Shown here: in pieces, positions 25,323 through 33,505 of the stretch
Layout: every line of letters begins with the position of its first letter
Numbering within the stretch: position 1 is the first letter of the stretch
Source of the DNA: Micromonospora cremea
GTDB taxonomy: Bacteria > Actinomycetota > Actinomycetes > Mycobacteriales > Micromonosporaceae
Assembly (NCBI RefSeq): GCF_900143515.1
Contig: NZ_FSQT01000001.1
Span: 2,108,001 to 2,172,000 of the forward strand
DNA length: 64,000 nt
Direction: 5' to 3'
The notes under the pieces: generated by a model
Seen by the model: only the letters and a program-made list of their open reading frames with translations
Databases searched by the model: none
What the model was told of the DNA's origin: nothing
Translations under genes and position numbers: made by a program

Positions 25323-26816
25323 ATGACCTCGACCACCGCTCCCGCCGCCGCCCCCGGGCGGACCCCGACCCGCCGATGGCGTGGGGACGTGTTGGTGTTG
25401 GGTGTGGAGCTGGCGCTGCTCGCCGCGGCGGTGCTGGTGGGGGCGCTGCTCAACGCGCGCGGCGCCGGCCTGCACGCCGACGCCGCCCCCCTGTACGCGA
25501 CCTGGCGGCCGCACCTCGGCTGGGGCAGCCCGGCCGCGCTGCTGGTCGCGGTAGCGGTGGTGGGCTGGGGTGCGCGCTGGGCCCGTACCGCGCGGTGGAG
25601 CGTCCTGCTGGTCGCCGCGTGGCTGGCGGCGGTGGCCTGGACGCTGTCGTTGGCTTTGGTGGACGGCTGGTCGGCGGGGCTGACCCGGCGACTCACCCCG
25701 CAGGCGGAGTACCTGCACGAGGTTCCCCGGGTCACCGACATCCCGGCGATGCTGGCCGGGTTCACCGGCCGGATCCTGGACTTCCAGCCGGACGCCTGGT
25801 CCACCCACACCGCCGGGCATCCCCCCGGCGCGCTGCTGATCTTCGTGTGGCTGGACCGGGTCGGCCTGGGCGGGGGCACCGCCGCCGCGCTGGCCTGCGT
25901 GCTGGTCGGGGCCACGGTGGCGGTGTCTGTGCCGGTGACCCTGCGGGCGCTGGGCGCCGCCGACGCGGCCCGCGCGGTGACCCCGTTCCTGGTGCTGCTG
26001 CCGGGTGCGGTCTGGGTCGGCGCGTCCGCCGACGGCATCTTCGCGGCCGTGGTCGCGGCCGGCCTGGCCCTGCTGGCGGTCCGCGGCCGGGCCACGGCCG
26101 CGGCCGGCGGGGCGCTGCTCGGCTTCGCGCTGCACCTGTCGTACGGGTTCCTGCTGGTCGGGGTGCTCGCGCTGGCCGTGCTGGCGCTGCGCCGTACCCA
26201 CCGCTGGGGCGCGCTGTTCGCCGCCTGCGCCGGGGTGCTCGCCGTGACGGCGATCTTCGTGGCGTCCGGTTTCGAGTGGTGGGAGGGGTACCGGCTGGTG
26301 GTCGAGCGGTACTACCAGGGCTGGGCGGCCGACCGCCCGTACGGCTACTGGGTGTGGGCCAACCTGGCCGCCCTGCTGCTCAGCGCCGGGCCGGTGCTCG
26401 GGCCGGCGCTGCGCCGGGTGCTGCTGGCCGCCCGGTCGCAGTGGCCGGCCCTGCGCGCCGCGCTGCCGGGTCGCGCGCCCGCGCCGCTGGCGGGGCCGGC
26501 GCCGGGTGGCCCGCGCTTCGGTCCGCGCGCGGCGGCGAGCGGGTGGCGGGCCGTCGGCCGGCTGGCCACGCCGGCGGCAGCGGCGGTACGCGCGGCCGGG
26601 CCAACCGTAGTGCTGCCGCTGGCCGCCGTGGTGGCGGTGCTCGGCGCGGACCTGTCCGGGCTGAGCAAGGCCGAGGTGGAGCGGATCTGGCTGCCGTTCA
26701 TCGTCTGGCTGCTGGTGGCCACCGCCCGGCTGCCGGCCGGCTCGCGGCGCTGGTGGCTGGCCGGGCAGGCGGTCACCGCGCTGGCGGTGAACCACCTGGT
26801 CTGGACGGTTTCCTAG
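25323..26816 (+). CDS. Polytopic membrane protein, GT-C-like
   Basis: A 497-residue protein with about eleven hydrophobic helices. A large polar loop early in the protein (GLTRRLTPQAEYLHEVPRVT, then HTAGHPPGALL) resembles the extracytoplasmic catalytic loop of lipid-phosphate-sugar-dependent GT-C glycosyltransferases. A second polar segment (WWEGYRLVVERYYQGW) follows. No exact family is recognised. It is divergent from the GT2 operon with shared regulatory repeat, so it may use or export the same sugar or lipid intermediate. ATG 25323 is used; a longer frame to 25221 overlaps the promoter. Confidence 0.65.
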   Translation: MTSTTAPAAAPGRTPTRRWRGDVLVLGVELALLAAAVLVGALLNARGAGLHADAAPLYATWRPHLGWGSPAALLVAVAVVGWGARWARTARWSVLLVAAWLAAVAWTLSLALVDGWSAGLTRRLTPQAEYLHEVPRVTDIPAMLAGFTGRILDFQPDAWSTHTAGHPPGALLIFVWLDRVGLGGGTAAALACVLVGATVAVSVPVTLRALGAADAARAVTPFLVLLPGAVWVGASADGIFAAVVAAGLALLAVRGRATAAAGGALLGFALHLSYGFLLVGVLALAVLALRRTHRWGALFAACAGVLAVTAIFVASGFEWWEGYRLVVERYYQGWAADRPYGYWVWANLAALLLSAGPVLGPALRRVLLAARSQWPALRAALPGRAPAPLAGPAPGGPRFGPRAAASGWRAVGRLATPAAAAVRAAGPTVVLPLAAVVAVLGADLSGLSKAEVERIWLPFIVWLLVATARLPAGSRRWWLAGQAVTALAVNHLVWTVS

Positions 26817-26986
26817 CCCCGGGGTGAGGCGCCTCGGACGCTGCTACGCGTGGGGCTCCGAGCAAGCGCGACGAATCGGCGCGGTCGCGGCAGCGACGGG
26901 TGTGGCGGGTCCGGCAACCGCGACCTGCGCGGCGGGCCCGGCCGCCGTCGACCCGGGCTGGACGCCCCCGACGAGCCTGTCCCGGT

Positions 26987-27036
26987 TGAGCGTTATGACT
27001 GTGAGTCATATTTATGGCTCAGAGTCATAGCGCTCA
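26987..27036. terminator. AT-rich 23-bp hairpin between convergent genes
   Basis: Arms 26987-27009 and 27014-27036 pair over 23 positions with three imperfections (two become G-U in RNA) around the loop ATTT. The outer part is TGAGCG...CGCTCA, the inner part two nested ATGACT/AGTCAT dyads. It sits in the 272-base gap between the membrane protein (+) and the epimerase (-), whose remaining sequence shows nothing recognisable. A bidirectional terminator is most likely, though tandem dyads 20 bases apart could also bind a repressor. Confidence 0.55.
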
Positions 27037-27088
27037 CTGGTGTTACCGCCGCCCGGCCGGCCAGAGCGGCGGCGAGGGCGACAGCCGG

Positions 27089-28153
27089 TCAGCCCACCAG
27101 CGCGGCCGGTTCGCGCAGCGGGTCGGTGGCGAAGTTGGCCACCCCCTCGGCGAAGCCGACCCGGGCGGTGTAGCCGAGCAGGTCGACGGCCCTGCGCGGG
27201 TCGGCCACCACGTGCCGCACGTCGGCCGTTCGGGCGCCGCCGACCACCTGCGGCGCCGGTCCGCCCATCGCCTCGGCCAGGGTGACCGCCAGCTCCCCCA
27301 CGGTGTGCGGCTCGCCCGAGCAGACGTTCACCGGCACCAGCGTGGCCGGCGGCGCGGTGCTGGTCAGCGCCAGCAGGTTGGCCCGCGCCACGTCGGTCAC
27401 GTGCACAAAATCGCGCCGCTGCCGGCCGTCCTCCAGGACGCGGGGGGCCTCGCCGGCGGCCAGCGCGGACCGGAAGATCGACGCCACCCCGGCATACGGG
27501 GTGTCGCGGGGCATCCGGGGACCGTAGACGTTGTGGTAGCGCAGCGCCCAGACCGCCCCGCCGGTCTGCCGGGCCCACGCCGCGGCCAGGTGCTCCTGGG
27601 CGAGCTTGCTCGCCGCGTACGTGCTGCGCGGCTCCAGCGGGGCGTCCTCGGGGACCAGCGCCGGGTCGAGCCCGAGGCCGCAGTGCGGGCAGCTCGGGTC
27701 GTACCGGCCCGCCTCGACGTCCTCGGCACGCCGGGGTGCCGGACGCACCGTGCCGTGGCCGGGACAGGTGTAGCGCCCCTCTCCGTAGACGACCATCGAA
27801 CTGGCCAGCACCAGCCGGCCGATCCCGGCCCGGTGCAGCGCCGCCAGCAGCACCGCCGTGCCGTAGTCGTTGTGCGTGACGTAGTCGGGGGCGTCGGACG
27901 GGTCCAGGCCGTGCCCGACCATCGCCGCCTGGTGGCAGACCGCGTCCACCCCCGCCAGCAGCCGGTCCAGCAGCGGGCCGTCGCGGACGTCGCCGCGTAC
28001 CACGTCGTGCCGGCGCGACCAGACGGGCAACTCCCCGCCGTGCGCCTGCGGCAGCAGCGCGTCCAGCGCCACCACCTCGTGCCCCTGCTCGATGAGCAGG
28101 TCCACGACCTGCGACCCGATGAACCCGGCCGCGCCGGTGACCAGTACCCGCAT
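27089..28153 (-). CDS. Extended SDR, dTDP-L-rhamnose 4-epimerase-like
   Basis: A 354-residue NAD-dependent epimerase/dehydratase. It has the Rossmann motif VTGAAGFIGS, the catalytic serine in LASSMVVYG and the YAASK tyrosine-lysine pair. Between these lies an insertion carrying TCPGH and SCPHCG, a four-ligand metal-ribbon pattern that I know from dTDP-L-rhamnose 4-epimerase-like SDRs. It should interconvert a nucleotide sugar, possibly 6-deoxytalose/rhamnose. It is divergent from the molybdopterin oxidoreductase and shares the GTAA-repeat promoter with it. Confidence 0.85.
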   Translation of the reverse strand: MRVLVTGAAGFIGSQVVDLLIEQGHEVVALDALLPQAHGGELPVWSRRHDVVRGDVRDGPLLDRLLAGVDAVCHQAAMVGHGLDPSDAPDYVTHNDYGTAVLLAALHRAGIGRLVLASSMVVYGEGRYTCPGHGTVRPAPRRAEDVEAGRYDPSCPHCGLGLDPALVPEDAPLEPRSTYAASKLAQEHLAAAWARQTGGAVWALRYHNVYGPRMPRDTPYAGVASIFRSALAAGEAPRVLEDGRQRRDFVHVTDVARANLLALTSTAPPATLVPVNVCSGEPHTVGELAVTLAEAMGGPAPQVVGGARTADVRHVVADPRRAVDLLGYTARVGFAEGVANFATDPLREPAALVG

Positions 28154-28205
28154 ACCCGCTCACGCTAGGGCGGACCAATGCCGGGCGGGTCGGTTCGGCC
28201 GACCC

Positions 28206-28260
28206 GTAAGGAGTTCGCAACAGCTCGGCGGGCACGAACGCCCCGGTAAGCGTTCGGTAA
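28206..28260. promoter_or_regulatory. Two GTAA-type direct repeats in the epimerase/oxidoreductase divergent promoter
   Basis: GTAAGGAGTTCGCAA (28206-28220) and GGTAAGCGTTCGGTAA (28245-28260) each show GTAA/GYAA half-sites at 11-base period, 40 bases apart. The second is identical, reversed, to the site at 25225-25240, and the first resembles the site at 21319-21334. The remaining bases of this 232-base gap show nothing else recognisable. Confidence 0.6.
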
Positions 28261-28385
28261 TGCGGCAAACCCGACCGAGCCGTACCCGCGCGTTCTAGCC
28301 TGCCCGCAGTGCACCCGCCGATGACGGCGGCCCGGCGCCCCCGGTCGGGGCGCGGGCGACGCACGACGGCGAGGAAGGAGCGGCG

Positions 28386-29759
28386 GTGTTGACCAGCAGG
28401 CCCGGTCCGAGCACCGGTGGGACCGACGCGCCCGCGCCGGACGCGGACGGCTACGGCGCGCCCCGCCGGTTGTGGCGGGCCCTGGACCGGAACCGGCCAC
28501 CCGGTGTGGACGCGGCCGACCGGAGCTGGCGCAGTCCGTTGCGCGGCCCCTGGCTCACCGCTGTGTACGGGTCGGTGCTGCTGGTCGCGCTGCCCCTGGT
28601 GATCGTCACCGGGCTGCTCGACTACGCCGCCTACGGCCCCCGGTTCGACCAGGCGTTCCCGAGCAACGTGGGCTGGCTGCGGCTGCCCACCTTCGACTGG
28701 CCGACGCGGCCGTCCTGGCTGTTCCGGGTCACCCAGGGGCTGCACGTGACGCTCGGGATCGTGCTCATCCCGGTGGTGCTGGGCAAGCTCTGGTCGGTGA
28801 TCCCGAAGCTGTTCAACTGGCCGCCGGCCCGCTCGCTGGCCCAGGTGCTGGAACGGCTCACCCTGCTGCTGCTGGTCGGCGGGATCCTGTTCCAGATCGC
28901 CACCGGCCTGCTCAACATCCAGTACGCCTACCTCTTCGGCTTCGACTTCTACACCGCCCACTACTTCGGCGCCTGGATCTTCACCGGCGCGTTCGTGGCG
29001 CACGTCGTGCTCAAGCTGCCCCGGCTGATCACCGCGCTGCGGTCCCGCCCGCTCGGCGCGGAGCTGCGTACCCCGCGCGCCGCGACCCGGCCCGAGCCGC
29101 CCGACCCGGACAAACTGGTCGCCGCACGGCCCGGGCCGGCGACGGTCAGCCGGCGCGGCGCGGTCGGTCTGGTCGGCGGTGGCGCGCTGCTGCTGGCCGC
29201 GCTGACCGTCGGGCAGAGCCTGGACGGGCCGCTGCGCCGGACCGCGCTGCTGCTGCCCCGGGGTCGCCAGCCCGGTCCCGGTCCGAACGGCTTCCCGGTC
29301 AACCGCACGATCGCCGCCGCCGGCGTACGCCCCGAGCAGACCGGCCCCGGCTGGCGACTGATGCTGCGCGGCAGCGGCCGGACGGTGACCCTGGACCGGC
29401 CCGGGCTGCTGGCCATGGCGCAGCACACCGCCGCGCTACCCATCTCCTGTGTGGAGGGCTGGTCGACCCGGCAGACCTGGACCGGCGTACGGCTGCGGGA
29501 CCTCGCCGCCCTGGTCGGGGTCGCCGACCCGGCCGCCGCACGGGTGTCGTCGTTGGAGCGGGCCGGGCTGTTCCGGACGGCGGTGCTCGCACCCAACCAG
29601 GTCCTCGACCCGGACTCGCTGCTCGCCCTGCGGGTGAACGGCGTGGACCTCTCCCCCGACCATGGCTACCCGGCGCGGGTCATCGTGCCGGCACTGCCCG
29701 GGGTGCACTGCACGAAGTGGGTCGCGGAGATCGACTTCCAGGGCCGGGCCGATGACTGA
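28386..29759 (+). CDS. Membrane cytochrome b-like / sulfite-oxidase-type molybdopterin oxidoreductase fusion
   Basis: A 457-residue fusion. Residues 55-225 form about four transmembrane helices with histidines (GLHVTLG, YTAHYFGAW, FVAHVVLK) placed to bind b-type haem. After a linker and a Tat-like SRRGAVGLVGGGALLLA helix, residues 300-455 make a sulfite oxidase-type molybdopterin domain with the Mo-ligand cysteine in PISCVEGWS (C355). The design resembles YedYZ fused in one chain and suggests an exported reductase fed from the quinone pool. GTG 28386 has AAGGAG upstream. The next gene overlaps by 8 bases. Confidence 0.88.
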   Translation: MLTSRPGPSTGGTDAPAPDADGYGAPRRLWRALDRNRPPGVDAADRSWRSPLRGPWLTAVYGSVLLVALPLVIVTGLLDYAAYGPRFDQAFPSNVGWLRLPTFDWPTRPSWLFRVTQGLHVTLGIVLIPVVLGKLWSVIPKLFNWPPARSLAQVLERLTLLLLVGGILFQIATGLLNIQYAYLFGFDFYTAHYFGAWIFTGAFVAHVVLKLPRLITALRSRPLGAELRTPRAATRPEPPDPDKLVAARPGPATVSRRGAVGLVGGGALLLAALTVGQSLDGPLRRTALLLPRGRQPGPGPNGFPVNRTIAAAGVRPEQTGPGWRLMLRGSGRTVTLDRPGLLAMAQHTAALPISCVEGWSTRQTWTGVRLRDLAALVGVADPAAARVSSLERAGLFRTAVLAPNQVLDPDSLLALRVNGVDLSPDHGYPARVIVPALPGVHCTKWVAEIDFQGRADD

Positions 29760-30246
29760 CCTGGGGGCTCGGATGCGCGACGGCTACGGCGCCGGGCCTC
29801 GGCACCTGATCGTGGTGACGGCCGCCATCGTGCTCGCCGGCTGGGTGGCGCTGCGGCTGGCCGGGGAGGCGACCGCCGGCCGGATGCTGCTCTGGTTCCT
29901 CGGCGCGGTCATCGCCCACGACCTGGTGCTCTTTCCGGCGTACGCGACCGCCGACCGCGTGCTGCGCGCGCTGGTGCGGCCCCGGGCGGGCAAGCGGGTC
30001 GCCCTGCTCAACCACCTGCGGGTGCCGGCGCTCGCCAGCGCCCTGCTCTTCCTGGTCTTCGCCCCCGGCATCCTGCGGCTGGGCGAAACCACCCACCTCG
30101 CCGCCACCGGCCAGGACCAGCACCCCTACCTGGTGCGCTGGCTCCAACTCACCGTCGCCCTGTTCCTCCTCAGCGCCCTGGCATACGCCCTGCGCGCTCT
30201 CCCCCGCCGGCGTCAGTCATCCGGGAAGCGGTCGGAGAGGGCGTAG
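29752..30246 (+). CDS. Small membrane protein downstream of the oxidoreductase
   Basis: A 164-residue protein with four predicted transmembrane helices and no recognised family. It starts inside the oxidoreductase gene (8-base overlap), so it is probably an accessory membrane subunit. Histidines lie near helix ends (GAVIAHDLVLF, LLNHLRV, TTHLAATG). Its last 34 bases overlap the convergent RibD-type reductase gene. Confidence 0.7.
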   Translation: MTDLGARMRDGYGAGPRHLIVVTAAIVLAGWVALRLAGEATAGRMLLWFLGAVIAHDLVLFPAYATADRVLRALVRPRAGKRVALLNHLRVPALASALLFLVFAPGILRLGETTHLAATGQDQHPYLVRWLQLTVALFLLSALAYALRALPRRRQSSGKRSERA

Positions 30247-30920
30247 CGGAGCAGGACCACGTCGCCGATCTGGCGGGCCTCGGCCAGCCTCGCCCGGCGG
30301 CCGGGGTGCCAGGGGAAGCGACCCTCGCCGACGAACCGGGGCGCCCGGCCGTCGCCGACGAAGAACGGGGCGACCACCAGGTGCAGTTCGTCGGCGAGGC
30401 CGGCGGTGAGGAACTGGGCGTGCACCGTCCCACCACCCTCCACCATCAACCGCCGCACGCCCCGGGCGGCCAGGTCGGCCAGCAGCCATCCGGGGTCGAC
30501 CGGCTCGCCGGCGTCCACCACCGTGGCCAGCCGGCGGAGCCGTTCCCGGGTCTTCTCCAGCGCGTCGGTGGCGCAGTAGACGAGTCGGTCCGCGTCGCCG
30601 GCGGTGAAGAACCGGGCCGTCGGATCGAGGTCGCCCCGGGCGGTCAGGGTGACCTTGACGGGCGAGGCGGGCCGCCCGCACGCCACCCGCTCGGCCCGCC
30701 GCCGGGCCGAGCGCACCAGCAGCCGGGGATCGTCGCGGCGGACGGTGCCGGCGCCGACCAGGATCGCGTCGCAGCTGGCCCGGACCGCGTCGACCCGATC
30801 CAGATCGTCCGCGTTGGACAGCAGCAGCCGCTGGTCGGAGGCGTCGTCGATGTACCCGTCGATCGAGGTGGCGCAGCTCAGCAGCACGTACGGCCGCGCC
30901 AGCGCCGGCCGGCAGCTCAC
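30213..30920 (-). CDS. RibD C-terminal domain (DHFR-like) pyrimidine reductase
   Basis: A 235-residue stand-alone RibD-C reductase. LLSCATSIDGYID, AILVGAGTVRRDDPRLL and VEGGGTVHAQFL are the family signatures for NADPH and substrate binding. In riboflavin synthesis such enzymes reduce the ribosylamino-pyrimidine derived from GTP. Coupling to GTP cyclohydrolase II by a GTGA overlap suggests it acts on a product of that enzyme. Start is GTG 30920. Confidence 0.88.
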   Translation of the reverse strand: MSCRPALARPYVLLSCATSIDGYIDDASDQRLLLSNADDLDRVDAVRASCDAILVGAGTVRRDDPRLLVRSARRRAERVACGRPASPVKVTLTARGDLDPTARFFTAGDADRLVYCATDALEKTRERLRRLATVVDAGEPVDPGWLLADLAARGVRRLMVEGGGTVHAQFLTAGLADELHLVVAPFFVGDGRAPRFVGEGRFPWHPGRRARLAEARQIGDVVLLRYALSDRFPDD

Positions 30921-31618
30921 CGGGGGACGGGCCGGTCGGTGGTACGGCTGGCCGGCGCGGGCGGCGGCGCCACCGCCTCCGCCGCCTCGGTCTCCGCAGC
31001 CTTGGCCGCCTTCGCCGCGAGGTAGTTGGCGTTGGCCGGGGAGAGGTAGATGCCGGTGGGCACCCGCTCGGCGACCACCACACCCATGCGGCTCAACTGC
31101 TCGGCCTTGTCCGGGTTGTTGCTGAGCAGCCGGATCCGGGGCACGCCCAGGGTGGCCAGCATCTGCGCGGCGACGCTGTAGTCCCGCTCGTCCTCGCCCC
31201 GGCCGAGCGCGACGTTGGCCTGGTACGTGTCCAGCCCGGCGTCCTGGAGGGCGTACGCGTCGAGCTTGGCGTACAGGCCGATGCCCCGGCCCTCCTGACG
31301 AAGGTAGAGCAGGAAACCGCCGCTCTCGGCGATCCGCTGCACGGCCTCGCGCAACTGCGGCCCGCAGTCGCAGCGCTGGCTGCCGAACACGTCGCCGGTC
31401 AGGCACTCGCTGTGCGGACGGACCAGTGGCGGCTCGCCGTCGGCGGCGAGCCGGTCCAGCGCACCGGCCCAGTCGCCGAGGCCGAGGGCGAGGTGCTCCC
31501 GACCGTCCACAAGGCCCTTGAACGTGAACACCCGGGTGGTCGTGGTGTAGCCGTCGGGGAACGTCAGCGGCACCGTGACCTGCGTACGGACCGTGACGAC
31601 CGGCAATGTTTCGGGCAT
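30917..31618 (-). CDS. ribA: GTP cyclohydrolase II
   Basis: A 233-residue RibA-type enzyme without a fused RibB domain. Zinc cysteines are C72, C83 and C85 (SECLTGDVFGSQRCDCG), and LRQEGRGIGL and the tyrosine of DAYALQD (Y122) are canonical, which argues for the normal pyrimidine product rather than an altered activity. The C-terminal 40 residues are an Ala/Pro-rich tail. ATG 31618 has AAAGGAG upstream. It is separated from the main riboflavin genes and joined to PTPS, glycosyltransferase and methyltransferase genes, so it may feed a dedicated pathway. Confidence 0.93.
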   Translation of the reverse strand: MPETLPVVTVRTQVTVPLTFPDGYTTTTRVFTFKGLVDGREHLALGLGDWAGALDRLAADGEPPLVRPHSECLTGDVFGSQRCDCGPQLREAVQRIAESGGFLLYLRQEGRGIGLYAKLDAYALQDAGLDTYQANVALGRGEDERDYSVAAQMLATLGVPRIRLLSNNPDKAEQLSRMGVVVAERVPTGIYLSPANANYLAAKAAKAAETEAAEAVAPPPAPASRTTDRPVPR

Positions 31619-31676
31619 GGGACTCCTTTGTCCGGCGTCACCGCCGTGCGGCGACGCGTACCGTCTCACAACCGGA

Positions 31677-32615
31677 TCAACAGCCGCCGCCGGGAGCGGC
31701 TTCCCGGGTGGCGGCAGGAATCCGGGCCCGCCGGGCGAGCAGCACCGCGGCGCCGGGCAGGCTGGCAACCAGCACCAGTGCACCGTAGACGGTGGCGGTG
31801 GCGACGCCCTCGGTGGCGCTGAGCCCGGCCGCGCCGAACGCCCACGCGGCCACACCCTCGCGCGGGCCGAAGCCGGCGACGTTCAACGGCAGGCCCATGG
31901 CGAGCAGGGCGAGCAGGGTGAGCGGCAGCAGCCGGGTCAGCGGGGCGTCCGAGCCGGCGGTACGCGCCGCCACCAGGAAGGTGGCGAGGTGACCGGCGAC
32001 CATCACGGCGGAGGCGATCAGGACGCCGAACCACGTCCGCCGGGCGAGCAACCCGGCCCGGACGTCCGCCACGGCGGTCCGTAGGGCCCGCGCCCACCGC
32101 GACCGGCCGGTCTGCGGCAGGACCCGCGCCAGCAGCACGGCGGCCAACCCACCCGCGACCAGCAGCGCGGCGGCGGCCGGCAGGTACGGCCGCACCGGGG
32201 ACGGGAACGCGGCGAGCACCACCAGCGCGACGCCCACCAGGACCACCTGGCCGGCGGTACGCTCCCAGACCACCGCGCGGATACCCCGGCTGACGTCACC
32301 GGCGTCCCGGCCGTGGCGTAGCGCCCGGTGCACGTCGCCGAGCACCCCGCCGGGCAGGGTGGCGTTGAGGAACACCGCCCGGTAGCAGTGCGCCACCGCT
32401 GTCGCCAGGGGCAGCCGCACGCCCAGGCCGCCGGCGACCAGGCTCCACCGCCAGGCCGCGCAGACCGTGGTGAGCACACCGATGAGCAGCGCCGCGGCCA
32501 ACGCCGGCGCGTCGATCAGCCGCACCCCGGCGAGGAACGGGCCGCCACCCACCTGCCACAGCAGGGCGGCGAGCAGGCCCACCCCGCCGACCACCCGTGC
32601 CCAGGCCCAGAACAT
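31677..32615 (-). CDS. UPF0104 / lysylphosphatidylglycerol synthase TM-domain protein
   Basis: A 312-residue membrane protein of the YbhN/AglD family with about seven to eight helices. The segments YRAVFLNATLPGGVLGDVHRA and LPLNVAGFGPREGVAAWAFG are the two conserved motifs. Homologues move or modify lipids or lipid-linked groups. GGAGG precedes the start. It is in line between the methyltransferase and ribA, so it may export or flip the cluster's product. Confidence 0.88.
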   Translation of the reverse strand: MFWAWARVVGGVGLLAALLWQVGGGPFLAGVRLIDAPALAAALLIGVLTTVCAAWRWSLVAGGLGVRLPLATAVAHCYRAVFLNATLPGGVLGDVHRALRHGRDAGDVSRGIRAVVWERTAGQVVLVGVALVVLAAFPSPVRPYLPAAAALLVAGGLAAVLLARVLPQTGRSRWARALRTAVADVRAGLLARRTWFGVLIASAVMVAGHLATFLVAARTAGSDAPLTRLLPLTLLALLAMGLPLNVAGFGPREGVAAWAFGAAGLSATEGVATATVYGALVLVASLPGAAVLLARRARIPAATREAAPGGGC

Positions 32616-32680
32616 CGGCGCCGGTCCTCCCCTGAAGATCGTCCACTTGCCCTAGTGCACGTACCGGGAGCGCGAGCGGT

Positions 32681-33505
32681 TCATCCGCCGGCCAGGAGGT
32701 CCCGGTGCTCGACCAGCACCCCGAGCCGGCCGGCCGCCGCGTCGGCCAGCCGGCGCTGGGCGTACGCCCGGGCCGGGCCGGCCAGTTCCGGGCGCTGTTC
32801 GCAGGCCGCGCCCAGCCAGCCCCGGAACCACTCGGCGGTCAGGTCGGCCTGGTCCGGGCCGAGTCGCCACGGGCTGGGCCGTTCCCGGACCGGGACGCCC
32901 CGGCGGGCGAACGCGGCGGCGGTGGCGGCGACGGCGTCCGGGCCGAGCAGCCGCCGGCCGTCGACGGTGCGCCGCTGGTGGTCGTTGAACGCGGCCTCGA
33001 TCGTCGGGTCCAGCGGGTCGGCCGGGGTGAGCCGGACCCGCCCGGTGACCGAGATCGCGAACAGGGTGGGCCGGCCGGCGTCGGCGCAGGCGCCGACCAC
33101 CCGCTCGACCTCCTCCGCGGTCAGCATGTCCAGCAGCGCGGACGCGGTGACGAGGGCGCCGTCGGCCAGGTCGGCGGCGGTGAGCCGGGTGAGGTCGCCG
33201 CACCGGGTGCTGACCGTGACCGGTGCGCCGTCGGCGGCGGTGACCCCGGCCATGCCCTCCGCGGCCCGGGCGAGCAGGTCGGCGTCCCGGTCGTGCAGGA
33301 CCCAGTGCTGCGGGCCGGGCAGCCAAGCCGCCAGCCAGCGGCACATCGAGCCGGTGCCGCTGCCCAGGTCGTGGATCAGGGCCGGAGCGTCGCCGACCAG
33401 CCGGGGTCGGATCACGTCCACCAGGTCCTCGGCGCGGGCCGCCGCGTCGGCGGGCTCGCGCAGCCGCAGCCAGTCGGCGAACGGCAGGGTCTCCTCGACG
33501 GTCAT
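32681..33505 (-). CDS. Class I SAM-dependent methyltransferase
   Basis: A 274-residue methyltransferase with the SAM motif LIHDLGSGTGSMCRWLA and VLHDRDADLL as the acidic loop. A specific substrate cannot be assigned. It is joined to the preceding glycosyltransferase by an ATGA overlap and so belongs to the pterin-like operon. Confidence 0.83.
   Translation of the reverse strand: MTVEETLPFADWLRLREPADAAARAEDLVDVIRPRLVGDAPALIHDLGSGTGSMCRWLAAWLPGPQHWVLHDRDADLLARAAEGMAGVTAADGAPVTVSTRCGDLTRLTAADLADGALVTASALLDMLTAEEVERVVGACADAGRPTLFAISVTGRVRLTPADPLDPTIEAAFNDHQRRTVDGRRLLGPDAVAATAAAFARRGVPVRERPSPWRLGPDQADLTAEWFRGWLGAACEQRPELAGPARAYAQRRLADAAAGRLGVLVEHRDLLAGG

Noticed and set aside
26985..27016. TTGAGC - 17 bases - TATTTA read as a plus-strand sigma-70 promoter
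   Set aside because: No plus-strand gene follows; the matches fall inside the hairpin and are better explained by it.
30917..31618. GTP cyclohydrolase II as a variant enzyme releasing a formamidopyrimidine product
   Set aside because: The tyrosine in DAYALQD and all three zinc cysteines are canonical, so an altered activity is not indicated.
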